48,883 nucleotides of DNA from Streptosporangiaceae bacterium (GTDB lineage Bacteria; Actinomycetota; Actinomycetes; Streptosporangiales; Streptosporangiaceae): NCBI GenBank assembly GCA_025935815.1, contig JAICUO010000002.1, positions 1 through 48,883 of the forward strand. Direction: 5' to 3'. The translations under genes and the position numbers were made by a program. Below, piece after piece: positions 24,475-32,021 of this stretch (its first letter is position 1; every line of letters begins with the position of its first letter). The notes under the pieces were generated by a model, which was not told the origin of the DNA, did not search any database, and was given only the letters and a program-made list of their open reading frames with translations.

Positions 24475-24638
24475 TGGCGCCAGCTCCCCTCCCCATAGGT
24501 GGTTCATATACAGAGTGTCACATGATCATTACTGAGTGTGCACGGCCGTGATCAAGTCGGTGAGGTCGTCGGGGCGCAGGAACGACGGCGGAGGCGGCGG
24601 GCCCCAGCTGAACAGGCTGCGGGCACTCGCTCCAGTTC

Positions 24639-25813
24639 TCAGACGAGCGGGGTGATCTTCTCGTCCACGCCAAGCAGGGCCTTGCCGTAGACCTCCGCGC
24701 TCACGGTCGGCGAGACCACGGCATGGCGGGCGGCGACGTTGCAGTCGCGCCAGATCCGCTGCAGCGGGCTGGTGTCCGCGAACCCGCCCGCCCCGTGTGC
24801 GTTCATCAAGATGGTCAGGGCATCGACGACGCTCTGCACCGCGTACCCGGTGTCCGCGCGGACCCGCGCCCGGGCCCGGTAGTCCAGGTACTCCCCGCGG
24901 GCCGCGGCATCGTCGATGTCGGCCGCCGCCCGGTAGCACAGCAGCGCGGCGACGTCGACCTTGGTGGCAGCGTCGGCCATCTGGAGCTGGAAGGCGACCG
25001 ATTCGGCCTGGGACTCGAAGAACGTGTAGGAGATGGGCTTCTTCGCCGCCTTGGCCAAGACGAGGTCCAGCGCCGCCCGCCCCATGCCGAGCTGCGGGCC
25101 CGCCAGCACCAGGGTCAGCAGCGGGACGAAGGCCGACCGGTACAGCGACTCGCCGGTGAACGGGGTCTGGTAGTGGCCCTCGATCGCGGCCGGCACGGAC
25201 ATGACGCGATGCTCGGGGACGAAGGCGTCCTCGGCCACCAGGCAGTTGCTGGCGGTCCCCCGCATCCCGGTGACGAACCACACGTCCTCGATGGTGAAGT
25301 CGGCCGCCGGGATGAGGACCAGCCCCTGATCGACACCTCGCCGGCGTCGTCGGTCAGCGGCACGCCGAGCACCGCCCAGGTGGACCACCAGGAACCGGAG
25401 TTGAAGTACCAGCGGCCCGACACCCGCCAGCCGCCGTCCACCTTGCGGGTGGTGGCCGACGGGGTCAGCACCCCGGTCACCCGGGGCTGCGCGTCGGCGA
25501 ACACCTCGTCCTGCGCGCGCTCGGAGAACAGCGCGGCGAGCCAGTGGCACACGTTGACGAGCGCGACGACCCACCCCGCGGAGCCGTCGCCCGCGGCGAC
25601 GGCGGCCGACACGTCCAGCATCGTGCGCAGCGGGGTCTCGTTCCCGCCGTACCGCCGGGGGACGGAGATCTTGAACAGGCCGGCCTCGCCCAGCGCGTCC
25701 ATGCACTCGGGGGCTACCCGGCGGCCGGCATCGCCCTTGGCCGCGTGCTCTCGCAGCAGCGGCGCGAGCGCCCGCGCCCGGGCCACGAGCTCGGCGGCGG
25801 TCGGTTCGGTCAT
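24639..25813 (-). pseudogene. Acyl-CoA-dehydrogenase-fold flavin monooxygenase, frameshifted
   Basis: Two overlapping frames together encode one protein of about 391 residues of the acyl-CoA dehydrogenase-like monooxygenase group (HsaA/DszC type), which uses reduced flavin and O2 on aromatic substrates. The first frame, from ATG 25813, reads FKISVPRRYGGNE, GDGSAGWVV and VSGRWYFNSGSWW, and stays homologous to about 25325. The second continues VLIPAADFTIEDVW, GMRGTASNCLV and NAHGAGGF to the stop at 24639. The joined length is one nucleotide short of a multiple of three. A run of four C on the plus strand (25323-25326) marks the likely site, so either a real lesion or a base-call error is possible. 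It is downstream of the two zinc-ribbon cupin genes. Confidence 0.85.
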
Positions 25814-25868
25814 GGGCTCCTCCTCGGAGCGCCGCGACGCCGCGGAGGCCGCCCGGGCTCATCGCCGT

Positions 25869-26417
25869 TCATGACACTGAGGGAGCAGGCGCTTGCGCCG
25901 GCGGCCAGCTGTAGGCGGCCAGGTCCACCGGCGCGGCCACCGCCCCGCACTTGCCGCAGGTCCGCGCCGCCTCATCGGCGGAGAACCGGGCGCACGCGGC
26001 GGCGTAGTACCGCACCGCGGGAGTGTCGGCGTCGTGCTCCCACTCATACCGGCGCAGCTCGCTGTCGCACCCGTCGCAGTACCACGCGGCGCCCTGCAGC
26101 CCCGCCTCGGCCGGCTGGAACCGGAGCATGAGGCCCTCGCTGACCGGCACGATCCGGTGCGGCGTGCCGGCCGGGATGTACACGTGGTCCCCGACGTCCA
26201 TCTTGAAGCGGTTGACGGAGCTGTCGCGCAGGTGGACGTGCGCGGACCCGGACATCAGGCTGAGCACGTTGTCCGTGGAGCAGATCAGGTGGAACGGCTG
26301 CGGCTGGCGGTTGCGGGACAGGTACAGCTGCGGGTCGGTCTCCGCGGGAAGCGCGGCGGCGTCCTCGTACTCGCCCACCTCGGCCTTGAAGGCGTGCAGC
26401 ATGCGCCGCCGGTTCAT
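25869..26417 (-). CDS. Zinc-ribbon cupin (3-hydroxyanthranilate-3,4-dioxygenase-like), second copy
   Basis: Predicted cytosolic protein of 182 residues. The cupin core (about 35-115) shows GSAHVHLRD, KMDVGDHVYIPAGTPHRIVP and LMLRFQ. It is followed by a zinc-ribbon tail with two CxxC knuckles, WYCDGCDSE and RTCGKCGAV, as in bacterial 3-hydroxyanthranilate dioxygenases. Iron ligands are less complete than in the true enzyme; a His is seen in PHRIVP, but the first HxH..E set is not clear. Its ATG overlaps the TGA of the upstream cupin gene (ATGA), so translation is coupled. An aromatic or related ring-cleavage role is likely. Confidence 0.75.
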   Translation of the reverse strand: MNRRRMLHAFKAEVGEYEDAAALPAETDPQLYLSRNRQPQPFHLICSTDNVLSLMSGSAHVHLRDSSVNRFKMDVGDHVYIPAGTPHRIVPVSEGLMLRFQPAEAGLQGAAWYCDGCDSELRRYEWEHDADTPAVRYYAAACARFSADEAARTCGKCGAVAAPVDLAAYSWPPAQAPAPSVS

Positions 26418-27127
26418 GACGCGGCCTCCGCCGGCGACGCGGCCTCCGCCAGCGAGTGGCAGGCGGCGTTGACCGTCCGGGTCTGCAGTACCGTTCGCTC
26501 CCACCCCCACCGCTCGGCGGGGAAGCGATCGTTGACGTGCCCGCACCCGGCGCAGGTGCGGCCCTCGTCGCTGTTGCGGGCGGTGATGAAGTCGGCCGAG
26601 CCCGCGAGGGTGGCGAACTGCCGGACCGGGTCCTCGTCGGTGCCGTAGCGCTTGGCGTCGTAGCCCGGCAGCCCGTGCGGGGTGGCGTCGTACTCCGTCC
26701 GCACCAGTTCCGCCTTGCACTTGGCGCACCGCGCGATCAGCGCCTCCTTCTGGTCCCCGGAAGCCGACTGGTGCTGGGTGATGACCATGACGGCGAACGC
26801 GTCCGGGTCCTTCTGATCGCGCAGGAACGAGTTCACCCCGTGCAGTTGCTGGGTCACGAAGATCTGCCCGGGGGCCAGCATCGCCTTGCTGGCGCCGTAG
26901 GTGACCGCGACCTCATTGACGGTGTTCCAGTGGAAGAAGTGCCCGTACTCCATGTCCGGGCCGCCCACCAGGACCGCGCCCGCGGGGATGATCGCCCCGG
27001 CCGAGTCGTAGGGGAACAGCGGCGTCAGCTGCGCGGCCGCCTTGGACATCCGCTCGTAGACATTGACCTTGAGCGGTTCGCGATCGGGGTCAGGCGGCGG
27101 GATCCGCCGGGTGTCCTCTAGGTGCAC
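26414..27127 (-). CDS. Zinc-ribbon cupin (3-hydroxyanthranilate-3,4-dioxygenase-like), first copy
   Basis: Predicted cytosolic protein of 237 residues, GTG start with GAGGTGA ahead. A cupin-like core (about 40-140) contains GGPDMEYGHFFHWNTVNEVAVTYG, shown by MEYGHFFHWNTVNE, with two His and a Glu in ring-dioxygenase spacing, and QIFVTQQLHGVNSF. The tail carries zinc knuckles CAKCKAE and CAGCGHVN. It heads an operon with the second cupin (ATGA overlap) and the monooxygenase. A conserved IclR-type motif (27141-27163) lies just upstream. The paralogue pair suggests two subunits or two steps of one ring-cleavage process, but the substrate is unknown. Confidence 0.75.
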   Translation of the reverse strand: MHLEDTRRIPPPDPDREPLKVNVYERMSKAAAQLTPLFPYDSAGAIIPAGAVLVGGPDMEYGHFFHWNTVNEVAVTYGASKAMLAPGQIFVTQQLHGVNSFLRDQKDPDAFAVMVITQHQSASGDQKEALIARCAKCKAELVRTEYDATPHGLPGYDAKRYGTDEDPVRQFATLAGSADFITARNSDEGRTCAGCGHVNDRFPAERWGWERTVLQTRTVNAACHSLAEAASPAEAAS

Positions 27128-27140
27128 GCTTCACCTCATC

Positions 27141-27163
27141 ATGTAGCGTCATGCGGAACACTG
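27141..27163. promoter_or_regulatory. Bipartite IclR-type motif upstream of the cupin operon
   Basis: ATGTAGC (27141-27147), 7 bp, then GGAACACTG (27155-27163). The same two blocks with the same 7-bp spacing occur at 28040-28062 next to the iclR gene. The site lies 14 bp upstream of the first cupin start and is a natural binding site for the locus regulator. Confidence 0.65.
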
Positions 27164-27208
27164 ACCCCCATTGTGATACCGAAACGGGAGCGGCCGCAAG
27201 CCCCGGAG

Positions 27209-28030
27209 TCAGCCCAGCCGCTCACCCAGATCGCGCGCGACCTGCATGGTCGCCGCGGCGGCGGTCTTCACCCACGCGTCATCGACGCGCGACAGCGGCG
27301 CGGTGACCACGACGGCGCACCGCAGGCGGCCGCGCTTGTCACGGACCGGGGCCGCGACCGCGGCCACGTCGCTCTCGCTCTCGCCGTAGTTGACCGCGTA
27401 CCCGAGCCGGCGCACCTCGGCGACCTGCTCCAGCAACTCGCCCAGGCTGGCCAGCGCGCGGGGCATCGGCCCGGCGGGCAGCCCGGCCGGGTACAGGGCG
27501 GTGATGTCCGCGTCGCCGCGCTCGGCGAGCAGGACCTTGCCGGTTGCCGTCGCGTGCGCGGGCAGCATCCGGCCGACCCGGCTGCTGGTCCGCACGACCT
27601 GGTAGCTTTCGACGCTGTCGAGGTACAAGACGTTGACGTCGCCGCGGGCGATGCCCAGGTGCGCGGTCTCGCCGGTCCGGTCCCGCAGTTCCTCCAGCGA
27701 CGCGTGCGAGACGGCGACGAGGTCGAGCTTGGACACCACCGACAGGCCGATGTCGACCAGCACCGGCCCGGGCCGGTAGGCGCGCGAGTCCTCGTCCTGC
27801 TCGACGAACTGATGATGGCTGAGCGTCGCGAGCATGCGGTGCACCGTCGACCTGGACAGCCCCATGTCCCGCGCGACCTGGTTGACCCGGATCATCTCGT
27901 GATCCTCGAAGAGGCGGAGCAGGCGCAGCACGTTGTCGACCGCGCCGATCAGCCCGCCCGGGCGGTCGGGCCGGGCGTCAGCGGGACCTTGCTCCACCCC
28001 TGCAGGGTAGCGCATCGGGGTCTTGCACAT
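27209..28030 (-). CDS. IclR-family transcriptional regulator
   Basis: Predicted regulator of 273 residues. The N-terminal winged helix-turn-helix (about 28-90) reads NQVARDMGLSRSTVHRMLATL, shown by DMGLSRSTVHRML. The effector domain (about 105-265) carries GETAHLGIARGD, LPAHATATGKVLLAE and GYAVNYGESESDVAAVAAPV, all typical of IclR proteins that sense aromatic acids. The start is ATG 28030, one codon after a GTG. It sits between the two arms of the aromatic cluster and reads away from the plus-strand operon. A palindrome and the bipartite motif lie in the shared intergenic region. Confidence 0.92.
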   Translation of the reverse strand: MCKTPMRYPAGVEQGPADARPDRPGGLIGAVDNVLRLLRLFEDHEMIRVNQVARDMGLSRSTVHRMLATLSHHQFVEQDEDSRAYRPGPVLVDIGLSVVSKLDLVAVSHASLEELRDRTGETAHLGIARGDVNVLYLDSVESYQVVRTSSRVGRMLPAHATATGKVLLAERGDADITALYPAGLPAGPMPRALASLGELLEQVAEVRRLGYAVNYGESESDVAAVAAPVRDKRGRLRCAVVVTAPLSRVDDAWVKTAAAATMQVARDLGERLG

Positions 28031-28039
28031 CACTTACTG

Positions 28040-28070
28040 ATGTAGCAGACTACGGAACACTGTTCCGTAG
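28040..28070. promoter_or_regulatory. IclR operator: bipartite motif with CTACGGAAC-ACT-GTTCCGTAG palindrome
   Basis: A perfect 9-bp dyad with a 3-bp centre (28050-28058 and 28062-28070) overlaps the ATGTAGC-N7-GGAACACTG motif (28040-28062) shared with the cupin operon. It lies 20 bp before iclR and 24 bp before the plus-strand operon, fitting control of both. Confidence 0.8.
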
Positions 28071-28094
28071 AGTGGCACATTCAAGGAGAATGCC

Positions 28095-28367
28095 ATGGCC
28101 CTGTTCCTGAGCCTCCACCAAGCCCCCGGCCTGTCGCCGGAGGAGATCGCGGGCTACGCGCCAGACGTCGCCAAGAACGTCCACGCGACCTTCCGGCAGC
28201 TGTACGTCAACACGGGCACCGGCTTCATCGCCACGCTGTACGAGGCAGGCAGCGCCGCCGAGGTTGAGCAGGAATTTGAGCGCGTTGGCTTCCCGTTCGA
28301 CTCCATCAACGAGCTTGACTACACGCTCAGCGACGCGCAGCTCGCGCAGATGCTCGCCCGTGGCTGA
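28095..28367 (+). CDS. Small DUF4242-like protein at the head of the catabolic operon
   Basis: Predicted cytosolic protein of 90 residues of ferredoxin-like alpha/beta character, with two beta-alpha-beta parts (MALFLSLHQAPGLSPEEI and GFIATLYEAGSAAEVEQEF). It resembles DUF4242-type small dimers, some of which bind nickel, but the match is partial. It has a strong ribosome site (AAGGAGA) and is the first gene of the plus-strand operon, overlapping the next gene by 8 bp. It could be a small isomerase or cofactor carrier. Function not assigned. Confidence 0.75.
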   Translation: MALFLSLHQAPGLSPEEIAGYAPDVAKNVHATFRQLYVNTGTGFIATLYEAGSAAEVEQEFERVGFPFDSINELDYTLSDAQLAQMLARG

Positions 28368-29307
28368 CGAGCCGCGCCTGGACCACCCGGTCACCCTGGC
28401 CTTCCGCGGTGACTGGGGGCAGGCGAACATGCACCGGATCTGCGGCTGGCTCGCCCAGGAGATCGGCGACCGCTCGCCGCGCGAGTCTCAGTTCGCGATC
28501 TGGTCCGGCCGCGGCGGCACGGACGCGATCGCCGCCCTGCGCTCGGGCGCGGCCGACATCGCCGTGGTCACCCCGGCCGCCGCGGTGCCCCTGCTGCAGC
28601 CGGGCGACCTGTGCGCGCTGGGCGTGATCGGGCAGCGCGACCGCCTGGTCGTCGCCGTCGACGCCGCGCTCCCGGCCCGCACGGTCGCCGACCTGGCCGC
28701 CATCCCCGGCGGGGTAACCGTCGCGACCTCCCCCGACGATGGCGTGAACCTCATCGGCCTGGCCGCGCACAAGGCCCTGCGGCTGGCCGGCGTCGACCCG
28801 GCCGCCCTGACGTTGCGCTACGACGAGCGGCCCTTCCCGCCGATCAGCTGGTTCGCCGACGGCGACGCCGACGTGCTGATCCACGAGGCGATCATGACGC
28901 CGCACTGGCAGCGGATCGCCGCCAAGCGGCCGGTGCGCTACCTGCCGTGGGGCGAGGACGTGCTGGCGGGGTTCGCCGCCGAGGGCTGGCCGTCCGCCAC
29001 CGTGGAGGCCGGCTACCTGCCCGGCCTCGATGAGGACCTGCGCACCCTGGACTTCTCCGACTTCGCCCTGCTGTGCCCGCCGGCGCTCGCCGACGACGTC
29101 GCCTACCTGGCCGCGTGGTGCATGGTGAAGACCCGGCGCGCGCTTGAGGTGCAGTACGCCCACCTGCCGCCCGGCCACTCCCCCGTCACCTACCCGCTGG
29201 TCCCCGCCGACATTGCGCGCACGCCGGTCCCGCTGCACCCGGCGGCGGCCCGCGCCTACGCCGACGCCGGCGACGACCCGGTTACCGGACCGCCCATCTG
29301 GAGCTGA
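28360..29307 (+). CDS. TAXI/ABC-type periplasmic-binding-fold protein without signal peptide
   Basis: Predicted solute-binding-fold protein of 315 residues. The TAXI-like segments are visible: GDWGQANMHRICGWLAQEIG near the N-terminus, shown by GDWGQANMHRICGWL, then AIWSGRGGTDAIAALRSGAADIAVVTPAAA and VTVATSPDDGVNLIGLAAHKALRL. No signal peptide or lipobox precedes them (the N-terminus reads VADEPRLDHPVTLAFRG), so the protein should be cytosolic, and no membrane partner of a transporter is nearby. It starts at GTG 28360, overlapping the upstream stop. A sensor, carrier or enzymatic use of the fold in aromatic catabolism is possible. Confidence 0.75.
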   Translation: MADEPRLDHPVTLAFRGDWGQANMHRICGWLAQEIGDRSPRESQFAIWSGRGGTDAIAALRSGAADIAVVTPAAAVPLLQPGDLCALGVIGQRDRLVVAVDAALPARTVADLAAIPGGVTVATSPDDGVNLIGLAAHKALRLAGVDPAALTLRYDERPFPPISWFADGDADVLIHEAIMTPHWQRIAAKRPVRYLPWGEDVLAGFAAEGWPSATVEAGYLPGLDEDLRTLDFSDFALLCPPALADDVAYLAAWCMVKTRRALEVQYAHLPPGHSPVTYPLVPADIARTPVPLHPAAARAYADAGDDPVTGPPIWS

Positions 29308-29311
29308 CCGC

Positions 29312-29656
29312 ATGGCGTACGTCATCAACGAGCGCTGCATCGACGAGCTGGACGGCTCTTGCGTCAGCTGCTGCCCGGTTGACTGCATCTACGAGGGGCT
29401 GCGCAAGCGCTACATCAACCCCGACGAGTGCATCGACTGCGGGGCCTGCCTGCCCGAGTGCCCGGTCGACGCCATCTACGCCCCGAACGAGGCGTACGAC
29501 CCGGCGTGGGAGGCGGACAACGCCGCGTTCTTCACCCAGGTGCTGCCCGGCCGGGATGCCCCGCTGGGCTCGCCCGGGGGCGCGGAGGCCACCGGCCCGG
29601 CCGGGGCGGACACCCCGCTCGCCGCCTCCTGGACCCCAGCGGAGGGCAACGAATGA
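29312..29656 (+). CDS. 7Fe/8Fe-type ferredoxin
   Basis: Predicted low-potential electron carrier of 114 residues. Cys residues follow the FdxA pattern: C-x7-C-x3-C-P in ERCIDELDGSCVSCCPVDC, shown by SCVSCCPVDCIYEG, and the second cluster in ECIDCGACLPECPVDAIY. This is consistent with a [3Fe-4S] plus [4Fe-4S] pair. A C-terminal Gly/Ala/Pro-rich extension follows about residue 75. It lies between the TAXI-like gene and the FAD hydroxylase, so it may feed electrons to an oxygenase in this locus. The FAD hydroxylase itself should not need it. Confidence 0.9.
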   Translation: MAYVINERCIDELDGSCVSCCPVDCIYEGLRKRYINPDECIDCGACLPECPVDAIYAPNEAYDPAWEADNAAFFTQVLPGRDAPLGSPGGAEATGPAGADTPLAASWTPAEGNE

Positions 29657-29690
29657 GGGAACGGGGACACCGCACGATGAGGGGCACGGC

Positions 29691-30887
29691 ATGACGGCGG
29701 ACGTGCCCATCTTGATCGTCGGCGGGGGGATCGGCGGGATGACCGCCGCGCTCGCCCTCGCCCGGGCCGGCTTCCCGGCGCACATCGTGGAGCGGTCACC
29801 GGAATTCGGCGAGATCGGCGCGGGCATCCAGCTCGCCCCCAACGCGCTGCGCGTCCTGGACTGCCTCGGGGTGCTACCGCGGCTGGAGGCGCTGGCCGTC
29901 CGCCCCCGCCACCTGGTGCTCATGCACGCCGACACCGGCCAGCACCTGACCACCGTGGACTTCGGCGCGTCCTTCCGGCGGCGCTACGGCTACCCGTACA
30001 CCGTCATGCACCGCGGTGACCTGCTGGCCGTGCTGCACCAGGCCTGCCAGGCCGCTGTCCGCGTCACGCTGGAAAGCGGCCGCGAGGTCACCGGGCTGGC
30101 CGACCACGGCGACGGCGCGCGGGCCGCCTTCGCCGACGGCGGCGGCTACGAGTGCGGCGCGGTCATTGGCGCCGACGGCCTCTGGTCGACCGCGCGCACG
30201 CTGGTCTCCGGCGATCGCCCGATCGCCCAGAAGTTCGTCGCCTACCGCGGCGCGCTGCCGGCCGGCCCGGCCGTTAGTGCCGACGAGTTCAGTAGTGCCG
30301 ATGAGATCATCTGGATCGGCCCCGGCAAGCACCTCGTGCAGTACCCGATCCGCCGCGGCGAGCTGTACAACCAGGTCGCCGTCTTCCGCAGCGGGCGCTA
30401 CTCCCCCGAGGCCGAGCTGAGCGATGGCTGGGGCACCCCGGATGAGCTGGACGAGGCCTTCGCCCGCGCCTGCGACCGGGTCCGCGCCGGGGTGGCCCTG
30501 ATCAACCGTGACCGCCGGTGGGTGATGTACGACCGCGAGCCGCTGGGCAACTGGACCACAGGCCGGATCACCCTGCTCGGGGACGCCGCCCACCCCATGG
30601 TGCAGTACCTCGCGCAGGGCGCCTGCCAGGCCATCGAGGACGCCGAGTGCCTGGCCCGCCACTTCGCCGCCCGCGACGGCGACGTCGTCAAGGCCCTGGC
30701 CGCCTACCAGGCCGAGCGCATCCCGCGCACCGCGCTGGTCCAGCGCGCCGCCCGCCGCTGGGGCCAGATCTGGCATGACGACGGGCCGGTCATCCCGTTG
30801 CTGCGCGACCGGATCCTTACCCGGCGTCCCCCGGATGACTACACCGACCTGGACTGGCTCTACCAGGACCAGCCGAAAGCGAGCTAG
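29691..30887 (+). CDS. FAD-dependent aromatic hydroxylase (3-hydroxybenzoate 6-hydroxylase-like)
   Basis: Predicted NAD(P)H-dependent flavoprotein monooxygenase of 398 residues. The FAD motifs are complete: VGGGIGGMTAALALARAG (GxGxxG) at the N-terminus, GADGLWSTAR in the middle (DG motif) and LLGDAAHPMVQYLAQGACQA, shown as LLGDAAHP and QYLAQGACQAIEDA (GD motif). The last matches 3-hydroxybenzoate 6-hydroxylases and salicylate hydroxylases. The following gentisate-dioxygenase-like gene favours formation of gentisate. The start ATG 29691 has GAGGGG ahead. Salicylate-type or other hydroxyaromatic substrates remain possible. Confidence 0.88.
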   Translation: MTADVPILIVGGGIGGMTAALALARAGFPAHIVERSPEFGEIGAGIQLAPNALRVLDCLGVLPRLEALAVRPRHLVLMHADTGQHLTTVDFGASFRRRYGYPYTVMHRGDLLAVLHQACQAAVRVTLESGREVTGLADHGDGARAAFADGGGYECGAVIGADGLWSTARTLVSGDRPIAQKFVAYRGALPAGPAVSADEFSSADEIIWIGPGKHLVQYPIRRGELYNQVAVFRSGRYSPEAELSDGWGTPDELDEAFARACDRVRAGVALINRDRRWVMYDREPLGNWTTGRITLLGDAAHPMVQYLAQGACQAIEDAECLARHFAARDGDVVKALAAYQAERIPRTALVQRAARRWGQIWHDDGPVIPLLRDRILTRRPPDDYTDLDWLYQDQPKAS

Positions 30888-30932
30888 CGTGATTACGAGG
30901 GGCCCGGTAGCAGGCGTCTGCGAAGGAGAGCA

Positions 30933-32021
30933 ATGGCCACCACCCGCTTCCACGACGAATCGGCGGACGTAGACGGCCTCTACGCCGACATGGCCGCCGC
31001 CGACCTGCAGCCCCTGTGGACCCAGTCCGGCCTGCTGCCCTTGGCGCCGAATGGGCTGACGCCGCACATCTGGCGCTGGAAGACGCTGCGGGACCTGGCC
31101 GAGCGGTCGGGTGACCTGGTCGGCATCGACCGCGGCGGCGACCGCCGGGTGATCTCGCTGTCCCACCCGGACCTCGGCGGGCAGCCGTTCGCCACGCACA
31201 CGCTGTGGGGCGCCGTGCAATTCCTGCGCGGCGGGGAGCTCGCGCCCGCCCACCGGCACACCCCGGCCGCGCTGCGGTTCGTGCTGGAGGGCAGCGGCGT
31301 TTGGACGCTGGTGGACGGCGACCCGCTCCACATGGCCCCGGGCGACCTCGTGCTCACCCCCAGCTGGACCTGGCACGAGCACCACAACCCGGGAACCGAG
31401 CCGATGATCTGGTTCGACGGGCTGGACGTCCCGCTCGTGCGCAACCTCGACGCGGTGTTCTTCGAGCCCGGCGGCGAGGAGCTGAGCCGCTACGAGCCGA
31501 AGATCGCCTCGCGATCGGAGGGCCTCTACGGCGGCACGGGGCTGCTGCCGGCGAGCGAGGAGCGCGCCATCACCAGGGACCCGGCCCCCGGCCGGCCCTC
31601 CCGGCTCCTGGCCTACCGGTGGGCGGCCACCGACGCGACCCTGTCCCGCCTCATCGAGTCGACCGGGCGGCGGGCGGCCTCCGTCCGCTACAGCGACCCC
31701 GCGACCGGGCGGGACGTCATGCCGACGCTGCGCGCCGAGATGCACCGGGTCCTGGCCGGGCACCGCACCCCGACCACCCGCACGGCCGGCAGCGGGATCT
31801 GGGTGGCCTACCGCGGGTCGGGGGCGACGGTGGTCGACGGACGCCGCTTCCGCTGGACGGCAGGAGACATGCTCGTCACGCCCTCGTGGGCGGCGGTCGA
31901 CCACGAGGCCATCGACGACGCCGACCTGTTCCTGCTGTCCGACGGGCCGGTGCTCGAAGCGCTCGGGCTGGCCCGCACGCGGGAGCTGCCGCGCCAGGAC
32001 GTGCGCGAGGACGTCGCGTGA
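30933..32021 (+). CDS. Gentisate 1,2-dioxygenase-like bicupin
   Basis: Predicted Fe(II) ring-cleavage dioxygenase of 362 residues. The N-terminal cupin holds the metal set, APAHRHTPAALRFVLEG (H107, H109) and WHEHHNPG (from W147), in the arrangement of gentisate dioxygenases. The following IWFDGLDVPLV is also characteristic. The C-terminal cupin has lost its HRH motif (GHRTPTTRTAGS), as in the family. GAAGGAG precedes ATG 30933. It follows the FAD hydroxylase and its stop overlaps the GTG of the hydrolase gene, so all three form one translationally linked unit. The product would be maleylpyruvate or a substituted analogue. Confidence 0.88.
   Translation: MATTRFHDESADVDGLYADMAAADLQPLWTQSGLLPLAPNGLTPHIWRWKTLRDLAERSGDLVGIDRGGDRRVISLSHPDLGGQPFATHTLWGAVQFLRGGELAPAHRHTPAALRFVLEGSGVWTLVDGDPLHMAPGDLVLTPSWTWHEHHNPGTEPMIWFDGLDVPLVRNLDAVFFEPGGEELSRYEPKIASRSEGLYGGTGLLPASEERAITRDPAPGRPSRLLAYRWAATDATLSRLIESTGRRAASVRYSDPATGRDVMPTLRAEMHRVLAGHRTPTTRTAGSGIWVAYRGSGATVVDGRRFRWTAGDMLVTPSWAAVDHEAIDDADLFLLSDGPVLEALGLARTRELPRQDVREDVA

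Noticed and set aside
29874-31904. Minus-strand open frame of about 676 codons
   Set aside because: Antisense shadow of the FAD hydroxylase and gentisate dioxygenase genes; composition is typical of high-GC shadows.
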